NCBI GenBank assembly: GCA_023078685.1
Contig: JALGAS010000002.1
Span: 5,704,001-5,768,000, forward strand
Direction of reading: 5' to 3'
DNA length: 64,000 bases
DNA from: Neopestalotiopsis rosae
Lineage: Eukaryota; Ascomycota; Sordariomycetes; Amphisphaeriales; Sporocadaceae
The translations under genes were made by a program, and so were the position numbers. The notes beneath the pieces are model-generated. The model saw only the letters and a program-made list of their open reading frames with translations, ran no database searches and was not told the origin of the DNA. Shown one piece after another: positions 10,580 through 21,295 of this stretch. The first letter of the stretch is position 1, and every line of letters starts with the position of its first letter.

Positions 10580-11698
10580 ATGGGACAACAATTGCCGCCC
10601 AATTTGGTCCCGTTCTTTACTCGGGCCCTCAAGGCCTTTCAGTTGTCCAAGTCCAACTTCAAGGTGCTATGTACTCTGCCGCCGCCGCCGTCAGGCTCTA
10701 CCGGCGAGTCGTCGTTCGAGTCGGAGCCAGCAGCCCGCCCGCCCTCCCAGAATAGTGGCGGTTGCCCTCCTCCCCAGACCCTCCTGGTCCTGGACTCATC
10801 CTTTAACCCGCCGACGCTGGCGCATCAGGCCATGGCCTTATCAGCGCTTCTACAGCAGCAGCAGCAGCAACAACAGGATCAGGATGGGTCCAGGAAGAAG
10901 AAGAAGAAGGGAGAAGCAGCGCCGTCGTCGCGAGTTCTGCTGCTCCTCGCCATAAATAATGCCGACAAGGCGCCCAAGCCCGCCACGTTCCCGCAGAGGT
11001 TGGCCATGATGTACGTCTTTGCGCTGGACCTGCTCTCGGCCTTGTCGTCTCGGGAAGGAGGAGGAGGAGCTCGACGACAGGACGCCAATGCTGATACTAC
11101 TACTACTACTACGGGAACAACTTGTCCCGTCGGCGGCGTCGGCGTTGAGATTGATCTAGCTGTGACTACGGAACCTTACTTTCATTCCAAGAGCGGCGCC
11201 ATTGCGACCGACCCATTCTATTATACCGGTTCTTCTTCGTCGTCATCTTCTGCGACGACGACGACAACAACAACAACAACAATGGAGCAAGTCTACCTCA
11301 CCGGCTTCGACACCCTGATCCGCATCTTTGACGGCAAGTACTACCCGGACGGCTCGATGCGCGCGGTGCTCGACCCCTTCCTGGCGCGGTCGCAGCTGCG
11401 CGTCACCACGCGCCCCGACGCCGACTGGGGCGGCATAGCGGAGCAGCGGGCTTACCTGGACGACCTCCGAGGGGGCAGGCTCGAGGCAGCGGCGGGTGGA
11501 CGGAGGGAGTGGGCGGACAGGGTCGAAATGGTCGATTGCAGCAGCAGCGATGGCGATGGCAATAGCGGCGATGCCGTCATTAGCAGTACCAAGGTGCGTG
11601 GTGCGGTGCAGAGTGAGAACTGGGAGATGTTGGGCGAGTTTGTGAGCAGTGGCGTGGCGGACTGGATACGGCGCGAGGAACTGTTTCGTGAAGCATGA
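10580..11698 (+). CDS. POF1-like nicotinamide mononucleotide adenylyltransferase
   Basis: Intronless frame of 372 residues. It carries the nucleotidyltransferase signature SFNPPTLAH (about 74-82), where the usual second His of HxGH-type motifs lies at the end, and the C-terminal phosphate-binding signature ISSTKVR (about 341-347). These bracket a Rossmann core with IDLAVTTEPYFHSKS and MEQVYLTGFDTLIRIFDGKYY between them. Yeast Pof1 is an NMN adenylyltransferase acting in NAD+ synthesis, and this protein matches that class better than the canonical NMA1/NMA2 group. Several low-complexity insertions sit inside the core: eight Gln, five Lys, a Thr run, a seven-Ser run and a nine-Thr run, encoded by repeats at 10853-10876, 10893-10907, 11097-11112 and 11231-11280. 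They probably form surface loops. The upstream ATG context and lack of alternatives support the chosen start. Confidence 0.85.
   Translation: MGQQLPPNLVPFFTRALKAFQLSKSNFKVLCTLPPPPSGSTGESSFESEPAARPPSQNSGGCPPPQTLLVLDSSFNPPTLAHQAMALSALLQQQQQQQQDQDGSRKKKKKGEAAPSSRVLLLLAINNADKAPKPATFPQRLAMMYVFALDLLSALSSREGGGGARRQDANADTTTTTTGTTCPVGGVGVEIDLAVTTEPYFHSKSGAIATDPFYYTGSSSSSSSATTTTTTTTTMEQVYLTGFDTLIRIFDGKYYPDGSMRAVLDPFLARSQLRVTTRPDADWGGIAEQRAYLDDLRGGRLEAAAGGRREWADRVEMVDCSSSDGDGNSGDAVISSTKVRGAVQSENWEMLGEFVSSGVADWIRREELFREA
10853..10876 (+). repeat. CAG/CAA trinucleotide repeat
   Basis: Tandem CAG with CAA interruptions inside the POF1-like coding region, encoding an eight-Gln run. Length polymorphism is likely. 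Confidence 0.9.
11231..11280 (+). repeat. Ser/Thr-coding trinucleotide microsatellite
   Basis: Runs of TCN and then ACN codons (tcttcgtcgtcatct, followed by acgacgacgacaacaac) inside the POF1-like gene, encoding Ser7 and then Thr9 just before MEQVYLTGFD. Confidence 0.85.
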
Positions 11699-13193
11699 GA
11701 ACTTGATTAAAGTTAAACCCATAAATAGGCATTGTGATAATGCAGCAAATGCTATGCTGTACCAGACACCTTTCCAACCAGCAAGGCGTTGAGAGTCTGC
11801 TCAGGACTTGGTATCTGATGCATTGCAGACGAGTTTGCGATATTCTAGATTGTTCCCCTACTAGGACGACATGTGGTGCACCACTTTACAGCATCTGGCA
11901 TGTTCGCATCTGCATCGCCATTCACCAGTCTTGATGGTATGCGATGATCATGACAGTCTACTTTGCGACACGCAAAACTACGTTCAAATACATGCACACT
12001 ATCAAAACTTTCTTCCTCGAAGCCAGAGTCCAGCTCCAGCATTCAACGAAAAAAGAAGTAAAAAAACGACCATCAGACGTTCTCGCACATCCACCCCGGC
12101 AGCCTGTCAACAAGGACGAGAACCACGAATCGGGGTTGAGATCATCACCACTCTCTATACAGTTGATCCATAGGAAAAACCGCCACCCTTGCGGGCAGGT
12201 CGAGAGCAAACGGCAGCCAGAGGCATGCCATAAGAGTAGATATTCACTCTTGGAAGGCGAGAATTTTGATCATCAACTGGTGTAGGTTCTGCAGCTTGAT
12301 TAAGAAATCAAGAGCTAGGGACGACTACTATAGAAATGATTCTCTGTGAAGGGGAGTAAAGTCAGCGCGATGCTCAGATGGTGGTTGTGGTGCGCAGGCA
12401 TTGGAGCCCAGTATGGGGGGTACTCACATGAAGTATTGTCGACATAAGGAAAAAAGAAAAAGAGGAGGAAATGGTGGGAGGGGAGGCAGGCATTTATAGG
12501 TAAAGAGTGTGGGGCAGGCGGGACAGGCTGGGCAGCCTGATTTGGATTCTGCCGGGCGGTGGACGAAAAATTCTGGCAGAATCTGGGCGGTAAATGGATC
12601 ACGACGCGGAACGCGTATTCGGGTGCCTGACGAGACTCCACTCTTAATTGAAAACTCCACTTTATTTTCTTTTTGGTATGAAATCTTTACGTTTTTTTCG
12701 CAATCCCCGAAATCCAAATGGCTGGGCAGGAAAACTGCAAACGTAACATATCCACTCGAAGCAACCTTTGAAGGCCCAATACCTCCAGTGTATGACTGAC
12801 TGCTGTTACGTATGCATATTCAAGCCTCTTTCCAAGACCGCCTCAGTCTTGCCTCTTGATTACTTGCTTGGTTTGGTAACGAGCGTCAAGATGTGGGACA
12901 AGAGTGCAAACCAATTCCCAATATCACATAAAAGTCAAATTATTACGCGCGAAACTGGCATATCTATTCATCAGTTCGTCTTGTAAAAAAACAAATACCC
13001 GACCGAACCATGCTTCTTAGGAGTGACCAACAATCTACCAAACCATAGCCATGCAGGAGAGTTGCTAGGAATGAATTAATGCTCGGCTCCTTTGTATGTA
13101 GATAGGGAAACAAAACATAGGAAAAACAACTTCGCTGGTCGTGTCGTCATTTTCATACCAATATGTAGACATGGACACATCCAGATGGATTGT
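11699..13193. other. Intergenic region between convergent genes
   Basis: Spacer between the POF1-like stop (+) and the VNX1-like stop (-). At 1.5 kb it is longer than two 3' regions need. It contains a promoter-like element and a consensus intron on the minus strand around 12340-12500, listed separately. No further gene is supported. Confidence 0.5.
12300..12498 (-). other. Candidate short spliced transcript (5' part)
   Basis: On the minus strand a TATAAA box (12498-12493) is followed by a CT-rich stretch and an ATG at 12445. A six-codon exon ends at 12428 with a consensus GTGAGT donor. A CTGAC branch site and a TTCACAG acceptor define an 84-nt intron ending at 12344. The spliced frame reads only MSTILHRIISIVVVPSS and then stops. 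The layout is that of a real fungal promoter and first intron, but I cannot assign a product. A non-coding RNA, a peptide, or a longer gene using other acceptors are all open. Confidence 0.25.
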
Positions 13194-16100
13194 TTAGTAT
13201 GCGGCACCCTTGCCGCTCTGTCCGATCGTTTTGTAACTCGTCCACCCGCCTTCGGCTGCGTTGAAGGTATCAAAGCGATTCATTCCCATCTGTACCTCAT
13301 CTGTGATGCCGGAAAAGTAGAAGCCGATGATGACAACCAGATACGTCATGATGAGAATGCTGCCCTTGAAGTAATTGCTCTTGCCCTCGCCGTACATGTA
13401 GCTGAGCAGAAACACGCAGAGAATAACCATTACCATATCCCATTGTGGGAAGAGCAGAGTGAATGTGTACTTTGCCAGGTCGATGCCCTCTCCAGCTTCC
13501 TTGGGCCACATTGCTGAGAAAAATACCAGTGCAGGGATTTGAAGCAAACAGACTTGGAGGGCGTATGCCGAACCAATCTCCATGGACAAGGCAATGTTGC
13601 CATTCATGGCAAATGAAATAGCATTCTGTCACTCACATGTTAGCGAAAATTCCCAGTCGAATCAATATTACAAGACGTACCAAGAACTCCGTCGTGTTTG
13701 GAACCAGTGCAAACAACGTGATGCCCAGAAGCTTCTCGTCAATAGAAAAGTTCTGCAAGACGACGTCCACGGTATCGACCAAAATCTCGGCAACAATGGC
13801 GTACAGAACTGTTGCAGAGCACAGAATAATGGCACTCTTCATTCTGCCCCAGTTTGGTGCATCGTGACCTCCGTGAGCCTGTCCTGACTCCCCAGCGTCC
13901 TCCATGTCGGGTGCTGTTGTTGTGCGCACGGGAACTGGTCGCGAGGAAGAGTGTCCCGTGGTTGAAGAGATTCTGCGAGACACATTCCTCGCATCACGGG
14001 CTGCAATAGCAGCTGCGGTAGCAGCCAACTCGGTCACACCCCTGATGAGGTTGTCGTTCTCCTGCTCGGTGAATCCTGGCACGTGGACGTTGTTGCGAAT
14101 GCTGTCGGTATCGGCACCGTCATCTTCCGTCCTAGGAGGCACCATGTGTGCCGTAGTGATGGCACCATTACGGGGAATTGCGCCCGACGGGCGACGGGAA
14201 TGGTGAGCGCTGCCGAGACCGACTTGTTTCAGAGACTGGCCGAGAATACGTTTGTAGAGGTTGCTGTCCCTAATATCAGCTCCACTTGCATCCGCCATTT
14301 GGTTTTGCTCAGCCAGTCGAGTCATGTGTTGCACTTCCTCGTGCTTCTTCTCGTCAACCTCTGTGTTCCAGATAACAGCAGCATGAGTACGCAGAGTAAA
14401 CCACAATCCAGTCACGTAGGACAAGAACAAAAATACCGCCGCTGCGTAGCAAAAAGGCCGAACCGCCTCGAGATAGAATCGGTCATCGACATTGGGTGTC
14501 TGGGAAAAGTAGCATCGTCGACAGTCACGCTCGGCGTTGCCGGACTTGTTATCGGGATAATCGGTGCAGCTCAAGCAGTTGAGTTCGTGTGTGCCGTAGA
14601 TCTGATAGAACAGCGTTGGCCCAAAAGCAGCCACGACAGCAAACAGAAGCATAGTCGAAGTGACTCCTGCTGATCTTGCATTGAAACGCTGAGTCTTGCG
14701 CTTGATGGCTCCAAAACACATGGAAAGGCCGGGCAAGAAGAGAATACCGGCGAAGATACTGCCAATAATGCTACCTTCTACCAGTGCCCCCTTTCCTTCG
14801 TTCAGGGCCACACAGTAAAGGAAGACCTCGACAATGGTGGAGAAAAAGGCATTGATAGCTGCACCAAAACCCATGGAAGACTGTGCAGAGATGGAGGCAA
14901 CAGCCTGACCAATGAAGTAGGCCAGTGGGATGATGGACAGAAGACCAGCGATGAAGAGAAAACCTGGATGGGTCAGGAAGTTCTCCATGTGCAGCACACC
15001 ATCAAGGACAAGCCAGTCGAAAATGACAAAGAGGACAACAGCCATGAGGTTGATGAGAAAGATGTTGGTGCCATCAATAGTGTACTTCCAGTACTTGGAT
15101 CCAACAGCCCTGTATGTACAAAGAAGGATACTCGAGGTGTGAGGCATGTCCAAGGGACGAGCGAGCGTGTTGTCCGACTCGAAGGCTAAGGCCAATGGAT
15201 GTCTCCTGAGATGGTCGAATAGAATCATTGTTACTTTGCCCATGGGGATCCAGAAGACCAAGAACCAGCAGGTGAGAGACACAAGGATCAGGGATGGCGT
15301 GAGCAGGCCGTAGAAGAAGATGAAGAAAATAACTCTTCCGATATTCCACTGGCCTCTGCCGAAAAGTCTCCTCTTAAGGTGTCTGCCATGCTCATCCAAG
15401 TGCACCTGGCGCGAAGCTCGGCCGAGCAAGCTGTCTGTCTCATCAGGCTCGGAGTCGATGCTATTTCTCGAGCGTCCTACAATGGAACGCTGGCGGTCGT
15501 GGTCATCTGGCCCAAAGAAGAGTCGACCATACTCCAGATCACCATTCTGCCACTGCTCATACTCGCTGATGCTGCGACCCTCTCCTTGGTCCTCGTCCAG
15601 GTAGGCTTCGTCATGCTCGAGGCGAACAAACTTGCCGAATGGATAGAATAGGTATCCAGCCAAGCCCCACAGAACACGGCCATATTCTCTGCCACTTGGT
15701 GCAGCAGCGAAAATAAAGCAAGCTCCGGCACCCAGTGCAGCAAAAAGCGCCATCCACCAGCCGAACATTAAGGTCCAGAGGACGTTGAAAAACAGAAGCC
15801 AGCTACTAACATGGCCTCCAGGTGAGGAGTGGATGTCGCCTTCTGCAGTCTTCTGGACTGAACGGTCCTTTTTATACAAAGCAGGCTTCCACAATCTGAT
15901 ACCAAAAGGATGTGTCTCATTGATGGCTTGCTGCCGATCCTTGAGTGTGAAACTCTCGGCGTCGCTGAGGTCGTCGTCATCGTCCACGTCGACGGTGTCC
16001 TCGCTGTCTTGGTTGGGTCCAGCGCTACCTTCGGCATTATCTTCGTTGGACTGTTCATCCACCTCCTCTAGACGGCTTTCCATGCCGTTGTTATCGTCTC

Positions 16101-16762
16101 CGCCAACGCTTCCAGTAGATTGTACGCGGGACAGGGAGGGAGCGGCGGCGGCCGAGGGGATTCCGGTGCGTCGACGTATCGTCGATCCTGGCCTGGAGTC
16201 TTTCTGAGATTGCGGGCGAGGTACGAAGCTTCTTTCGGCAGATTCGACCTCGATCTCCTCTGCTGCATCGTCTGTCGAAAAGACTCCTCCACGATGGGGA
16301 GCTTGAACATTCGAAGAGGCACGGCGAGGCATTGGCGGCTTCTTGGGGCGTCCTCTACCACTTCCGGTTCCTATCATGGGTGATCGGATAACAGGGACGC
16401 TGCTTCGTCCGTGAGCACGGTCGTGAACATTCTGGCTTTGAGAGGGGTCTCCCGGGAATTGACCAGAGCCAGTGGGTGGAGGTGTCTGGACGGTTCCTGA
16501 TTCGTTTGTTGGTTAGTTGTTTGCAGTTGGTATAAGCATCAAGCTCACGACGGGTGAAGCTTATCGCGACAGGAAAAGATGGGGGGATCATGCAAGCCAA
16601 CGAACCATAAGTAATATCGGGCCTCCTTCTCACAGTAGCTTGGGACTGATAACTCTCCGATAGCAAATTGTCATCTCGTTGTTCGAGGCGACTGGAAGTT
16701 GTACGTGTATCTGTCGGAGATTGCTCGTTGGACTCGTTCGAGTCCTGTGATGGCGGGTCCAT
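13194..16762 (-). CDS. VNX1-like vacuolar cation/H+ exchanger (CAX superfamily)
   Basis: Three exons, 16762-16606, 16496-13681 and 13625-13194, giving 1134 residues. It is a CaCA/CAX-type antiporter that exchanges cytosolic cations for vacuolar protons. The long polar N-terminus (about 280 residues, with an Asp-run near 220-235) and the size match yeast Vnx1, a low-affinity Na+/K+/H+ exchanger of the vacuole, rather than the short Ca2+/H+ exchanger Vcx1. The first alpha repeat is visible around residue 600 (SMGFGAAINAFFSTIVEVFL). The second spans the last exon junction (LVPNTTEFL joined to NAISFAMNGNIALSMEIGSA). Both keep an acidic residue in the helix core. Between the repeats lie a Cys-rich luminal loop (HELNCLSC, RDCRRC) and a long cytosolic loop with low-complexity segments. 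Ion specificity cannot be read from sequence. Confidence 0.9.
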
Positions 16763-18892
16763 GGTTTGCTTGGTAATGCGCTTTTAGTGACTATGGGAAA
16801 AGACAATAATACACGGACGTCCGCAGAGCAACACTTGGTGGGACTGCGACAAGTTGGTGGATTTGAGAGGGTCGCAGCAGTTGCGCGCCAACACGGACTT
16901 GTTGTTTATTGTCGGGCAGAGAAACCACGAAATAAACAGCAAAGGCGCGAAGTGGTCCAACCGATGACCCTTCCAGTTGAGAGAGAGAGGGATTTGGGCA
17001 AAAAGTTGCCGCGAGGTTGCAAGAGGATGTAGATCCTGCAGCGGAGTTTTGTCTCTGCCAAACAATACAAAGGACGCACGAGCAACGAAGTACGTAGGAA
17101 GCAGGTGTGAGCTTGGGCGCGGGATGACGGAGGATGTGCCAAGGTATCAACGATTCCCCCAGCGCACTGCATACATGTTGCAAGTGAGAGATAATGTAGG
17201 TGGTGTCTGATAGAGGAAAGAAGACTCGAGACCACGAAAGAAGCGACGCGGAAAAAACAACAAATAGCAAATGGATAGCCTTCTCCCGTTCCAAAGATCT
17301 ACTCTCTACGTAAAACATCAAACCTCAAATCGGACAACGGCAAGCTCGATTCGTGCAAATTGCTCCTCGTGATTGTTTATCATACTACTGCTAGTAGTAC
17401 CAAGACCAAAGACGTGCAGGCGGGCAACGGGAGGCAGGGAAGGAGAGAGAAGCGGTGCACATCACGGATCGTCCGTTGGTGCCAATGGTGCCAGGGTGCC
17501 CTCCAGACCGCAAAAGATGGGCTGCGACAGGCTCCCATCCTTGCTACTGCCCACTGGTGGGGATACACCTGGGTTGCGCTGGGTTGGGCATTGAGCGGGC
17601 TTGTGTGGCCTATGGTGGCCTCGCGCCGCCCGTGGACTGCTGAAAAACTGGGGCTTATGGCGCACTGAGTTCACTAAACGTCGAAGCTTGCACTGGAACG
17701 GTTTGGCGCATGATCCCTAGCATCGATCCCAGGGTCTCCACGAGCATGTTTCGGCACCAGACCTTTTACACCATGTACCCTTACTACCGTCTTTGCTACG
17801 GATACAGAGAGAGCAGGCAGGCAATAAAGGGTCAGCCGCCAAGTGACTGCGTCGTTCGTACATACAGCCTACAGTAGCAAGGGACTCGATGAACCCAATC
17901 AAATCGTAGCCTGGCATTCATGTGTAATGTGTCTCTTCTGGCTCGGCCGGACCGGCAATCATTGGTAATAATATGGATTCTTCAGTATAACCATTCATGT
18001 TTGCTGTGTTTCGCAGACATGGTATCGGACGAGTATGATGTAATCGCAGGATGATAAGATCAGTTCTCACATCGACTGCCAGTTTCCACGCAAGCCACGA
18101 ACTTTCCACAAGCCTACGAGGTCATAAATGACAGTATCCAGCCGATAGAAATCAGAGTCTATACCATCAACAGTCGCGGTGCTAATGAAGGACTACGGCT
18201 GGAACTTGATTCATAAGTAGACAGTAGCTTGCTTACTTTTTACATAGTCGTTCGTTCGGGTTTTGCGACCAGCGTTGATGCAGCAGCAACAGCTCGACAA
18301 CAAGAGTGGATCGTAGTTTATGTTAGTGCAAACGTCTGGCAATGCCATTGGCGATATGACTTGCTCCCACTTTGGCAGGACAAGAGAATCCATCCTGACA
18401 TAGGAAGGTCCACATGGGGATGTCTTGACAAGGCGGTCGACTTTTTGCGGATTGAGTGAAAGGACCACAAGACGGAGTTTCATAGCGCCGTGATCCGTTC
18501 TAGCAGCGCATCGAAGGTCCCCCGCCCCACATGAACAGGTACCTATTGGCGTCCCCCCAGCTCCAGCTTGCCCAGCCAGCAGAGCTCTGATTGAGACCTG
18601 AGTGTGCTGCCCGCGCTTGGGGAATGGAAAGCCGCGTTGCTTAACAACTGCCTGCAGCTTACCTATCCCCGACCCACCCTGGCTTTGGCGCCTTGTCATC
18701 AGCCTCATGGTCTAGTAGAGCTCCGACGTTGGACCTGCCATCATCATCCACGACCCCCATTATCACGAAACTCGATACGCCACTTCCTGCGCCATCAAAT
18801 CGACATTGCCGGAGCAATCCTTGACTTGAGATCAAACAGATTCGATAATCAGTATCAAGCAATCGACCGATTTCTCGGGGCCACGAGCAATC
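16763..18892. other. Divergent intergenic region (2.1 kb)
   Basis: Promoter spacer shared by the VNX1-like gene (-) and RPT6 (+). Open frames here are short and unlike proteins. I see no RNA gene or mobile element, and no clear proteasome-type control element close to RPT6. Confidence 0.6.
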
Positions 18893-20127
18893 ATGGCGCT
18901 CGACAGCTACTATGCAAACAAGATCGAGGCGATGAAGCTTGAGATCCTCAAGGGCCAAGCTGTTCTCCGCCGTCTCGAAGCACAGCGAAATGATTATAAC
19001 TCGAGGGTCAGATTATTGCGCGAGGAGCTCGGTTTGCTGCAACAACCCGGATCATACGTTGGTGAGGTAGTCAAGGTCATGGGCACGAAGAAGGTCCTGG
19101 TCAAGGTGCATCCGGAAGGCAAATATGGTAAGCCCTTCTCCCGCCGCGTGCAGCATTCATGCCAGTTCAAGTCTAACAACCACATCTTATAGTTGTCGAT
19201 ATTGCCGAATCAGTTGACGTAGCAAAACTCACTGCTGGCAAGCGAGTAACCCTCCTGTCCGACTCGTACAAACTCGAGAAGTTGCTGCCATCATCCGTCG
19301 ATCCCCTCGTCTCCCTCATGATGGTCGAAAAGGTTCCCGACAGCACATACGACATGATTGGTGGTCTAGATCAGCAGATCAAGGAAATCAAGGAAGTCAT
19401 TGAGCTTGGCCTGAAGCATCCCGAGCTGTTCGAGTCCCTGGGTATTGCACAGCCAAAGGGTGTCCTGCTTTACGGCCCGCCCGGTACCGGAAAGACCCTC
19501 CTGGCAAGAGCCGTTGCCCATCATACAGACTGCAAGTTTATCAGAGTATCTGGTTCTGAACTTGTGCAGAAATACATTGGTGAAGGTTCTCGAATGGTGA
19601 GAGAGCTGTTCGTCATGGCCCGAGAGCACGCTCCTTCCATCATCTTCATGGACGAGATCGATTCCATTGGTTCGTCCCGTGTAGAGGGATCGTCGGGTGG
19701 TGACTCGGAAGTCCAGCGCACCATGTTGGAACTGCTCAACCAGCTCGACGGTTTCGAGCCTACCAAGAACATCAAGGTCATCATGGCCACCAACCGTCTC
19801 GATATCCTAGACCCTGCGCTTCTACGACCCGGACGTATTGACCGAAAGATTGAATTCCCGCCGCCATCTGTCGAGGCTCGTGCCGATATTCTGCGCATCC
19901 ACAGCCGCAAGATGAACCTTACCCGTGGCATCAACCTGACCAAGATTGCCGAGAAGATGAACGGCTGCTCCGGTGCCGAACTCAAGGGTGTATGTACGGA
20001 GGCTGGTATGTACGCGCTGAGAGAGCGGAGAGTCCACGTGACCCAGGAGGACTTTGAACTGGCGACGGCCAAGATTCTGAACAAGCACGACGACAAGGAG
20101 GTTTCACTCCAGAAATTCTGGAAATAA
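18893..20127 (+). CDS. RPT6: 26S proteasome regulatory ATPase subunit Rpt6
   Basis: Two exons, 18893-19127 and 19193-20127, with a 65-nt intron; 389 residues, normal for the subunit. Rpt6 (Sug1, PSMC5) is one of six AAA+ ATPases of the 19S base that unfold substrates and feed them to the 20S core. An N-terminal coiled coil (residues 5-55) is followed by an OB fold. The AAA module has Walker A GPPGTGKT (173-180), Walker B IIFMDEID (about 227-235) and the second region of homology with arginine fingers ([20 protein letters not shown]). The C-terminus is SLQKFWK, characteristic of Rpt6, and it lacks the HbYX gate-opening motif, as expected for this subunit. The start at 18893 is supported by the family N-terminus and a CATC-ATGG context. 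Confidence 0.97.
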
Positions 20128-21295
20128 TCTACCTGCGTACTTGTTTAGGGTGGGCGACTGGGAGTTTGGCATTAATGGCTGCTGCTTTCTGGCGACTGAA
20201 ATCATGTCTGTCACTAGGCAGACTGGGGAGTTTTACACGCAGTGTATCTTACCAAAATACTCTAGAGAGATAACAATGAACATGCCTTCACGAACAAAAG
20301 AGTTGAGCTCAATTTCTTGTATGCAAAAAAGAAAAAAAAAAGAAATTTGTCAATCGAGTTCCCCTTGCTCATCCACACACATCAAGACCAAATTACCCTT
20401 GACAATCATGCTTCTCATCTGGCGTCGATCTCATCTTGATGGAAAACAGTCGTAATCCGTCATGTGAATCTCCAGAGAAAACGAATCATTTGAACCAGGA
20501 CAGGAGTCATTTGCTTGAATGATCTAGAGAAAGATACCCAAGGAGAAAAGGCATCCGAGCCACAGAAAAATTTGCGCAAAATGTCATTTAGCATCCCCAG
20601 TAGTCAATGAGAAAATTCCAGACCCTCTCACAATGGCGTCTCGGTCTTCCGCAGGCGAGGTGTTATCAATACGTCGTGGCACTTTACTTCATGGAATCTT
20701 GAGTGCTTCTGGTATGAAAGTGGCACAATGGAACATGATCTATTTTCTACATACTTAGATTAGACCCGAATGGCATCACCAAACCTTCTAATGGGTCTTT
20801 AAATCACACCAATGCACAAAGAGGAGCCGTCGATTCTGTACACGAATACGAATAATCTCTGGAACCAATACCACTCCAAGCAGGTTCACATGCTCATCAT
20901 CCACATTCTCATCATCCTCAGGTCGTTCCCTATACCAAGCATTCGTCCACACATGAGTTTTGAAATAATAATCATAAAACTACGGGGGATTCTCTGTCTA
21001 AAATGCACCGTGTATTCATAGTCCACGTCATGCCTATAATATTGTTTGATATCATGTCGCAACCGTGATGCAATATGTTTCATAACCTCTTCACCATGCA
21101 ATGCCATTACCCGAACTGAACTGAACTGAACCGCGACGCCCAAGGCACCAAAAACCTTTAATACATGGAAGATTATTTTGGGTGCGCACAGCTTCGGGCT
21201 CTCAAGGTCTCCAAACATGCCAAGATGGGATTGTGCGCTTTCCTCTCGCTTGGCTGCCAAAGTAAGAATTGGTATACTGACAATCGGGGCCTTCT
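20128..21295. other. Convergent intergenic region
   Basis: Spacer between the 3' ends of RPT6 (+) and the phosphatase (-). It is AT-rich with an A-run near 20327-20342 and a short GAACT tandem near 21115-21131. No gene is supported. Confidence 0.6.

Noticed and set aside
12080..12160. Box C/D snoRNA-like pair (GTGATGA and CTGA) on the minus strand
   Set aside because: There is no terminal stem flanking the boxes, and guide and internal boxes are unconvincing.
15477..16207. Several 88-140-codon frames antisense to the VNX1-like gene
   Set aside because: Reverse-strand shadows of a well supported coding exon.
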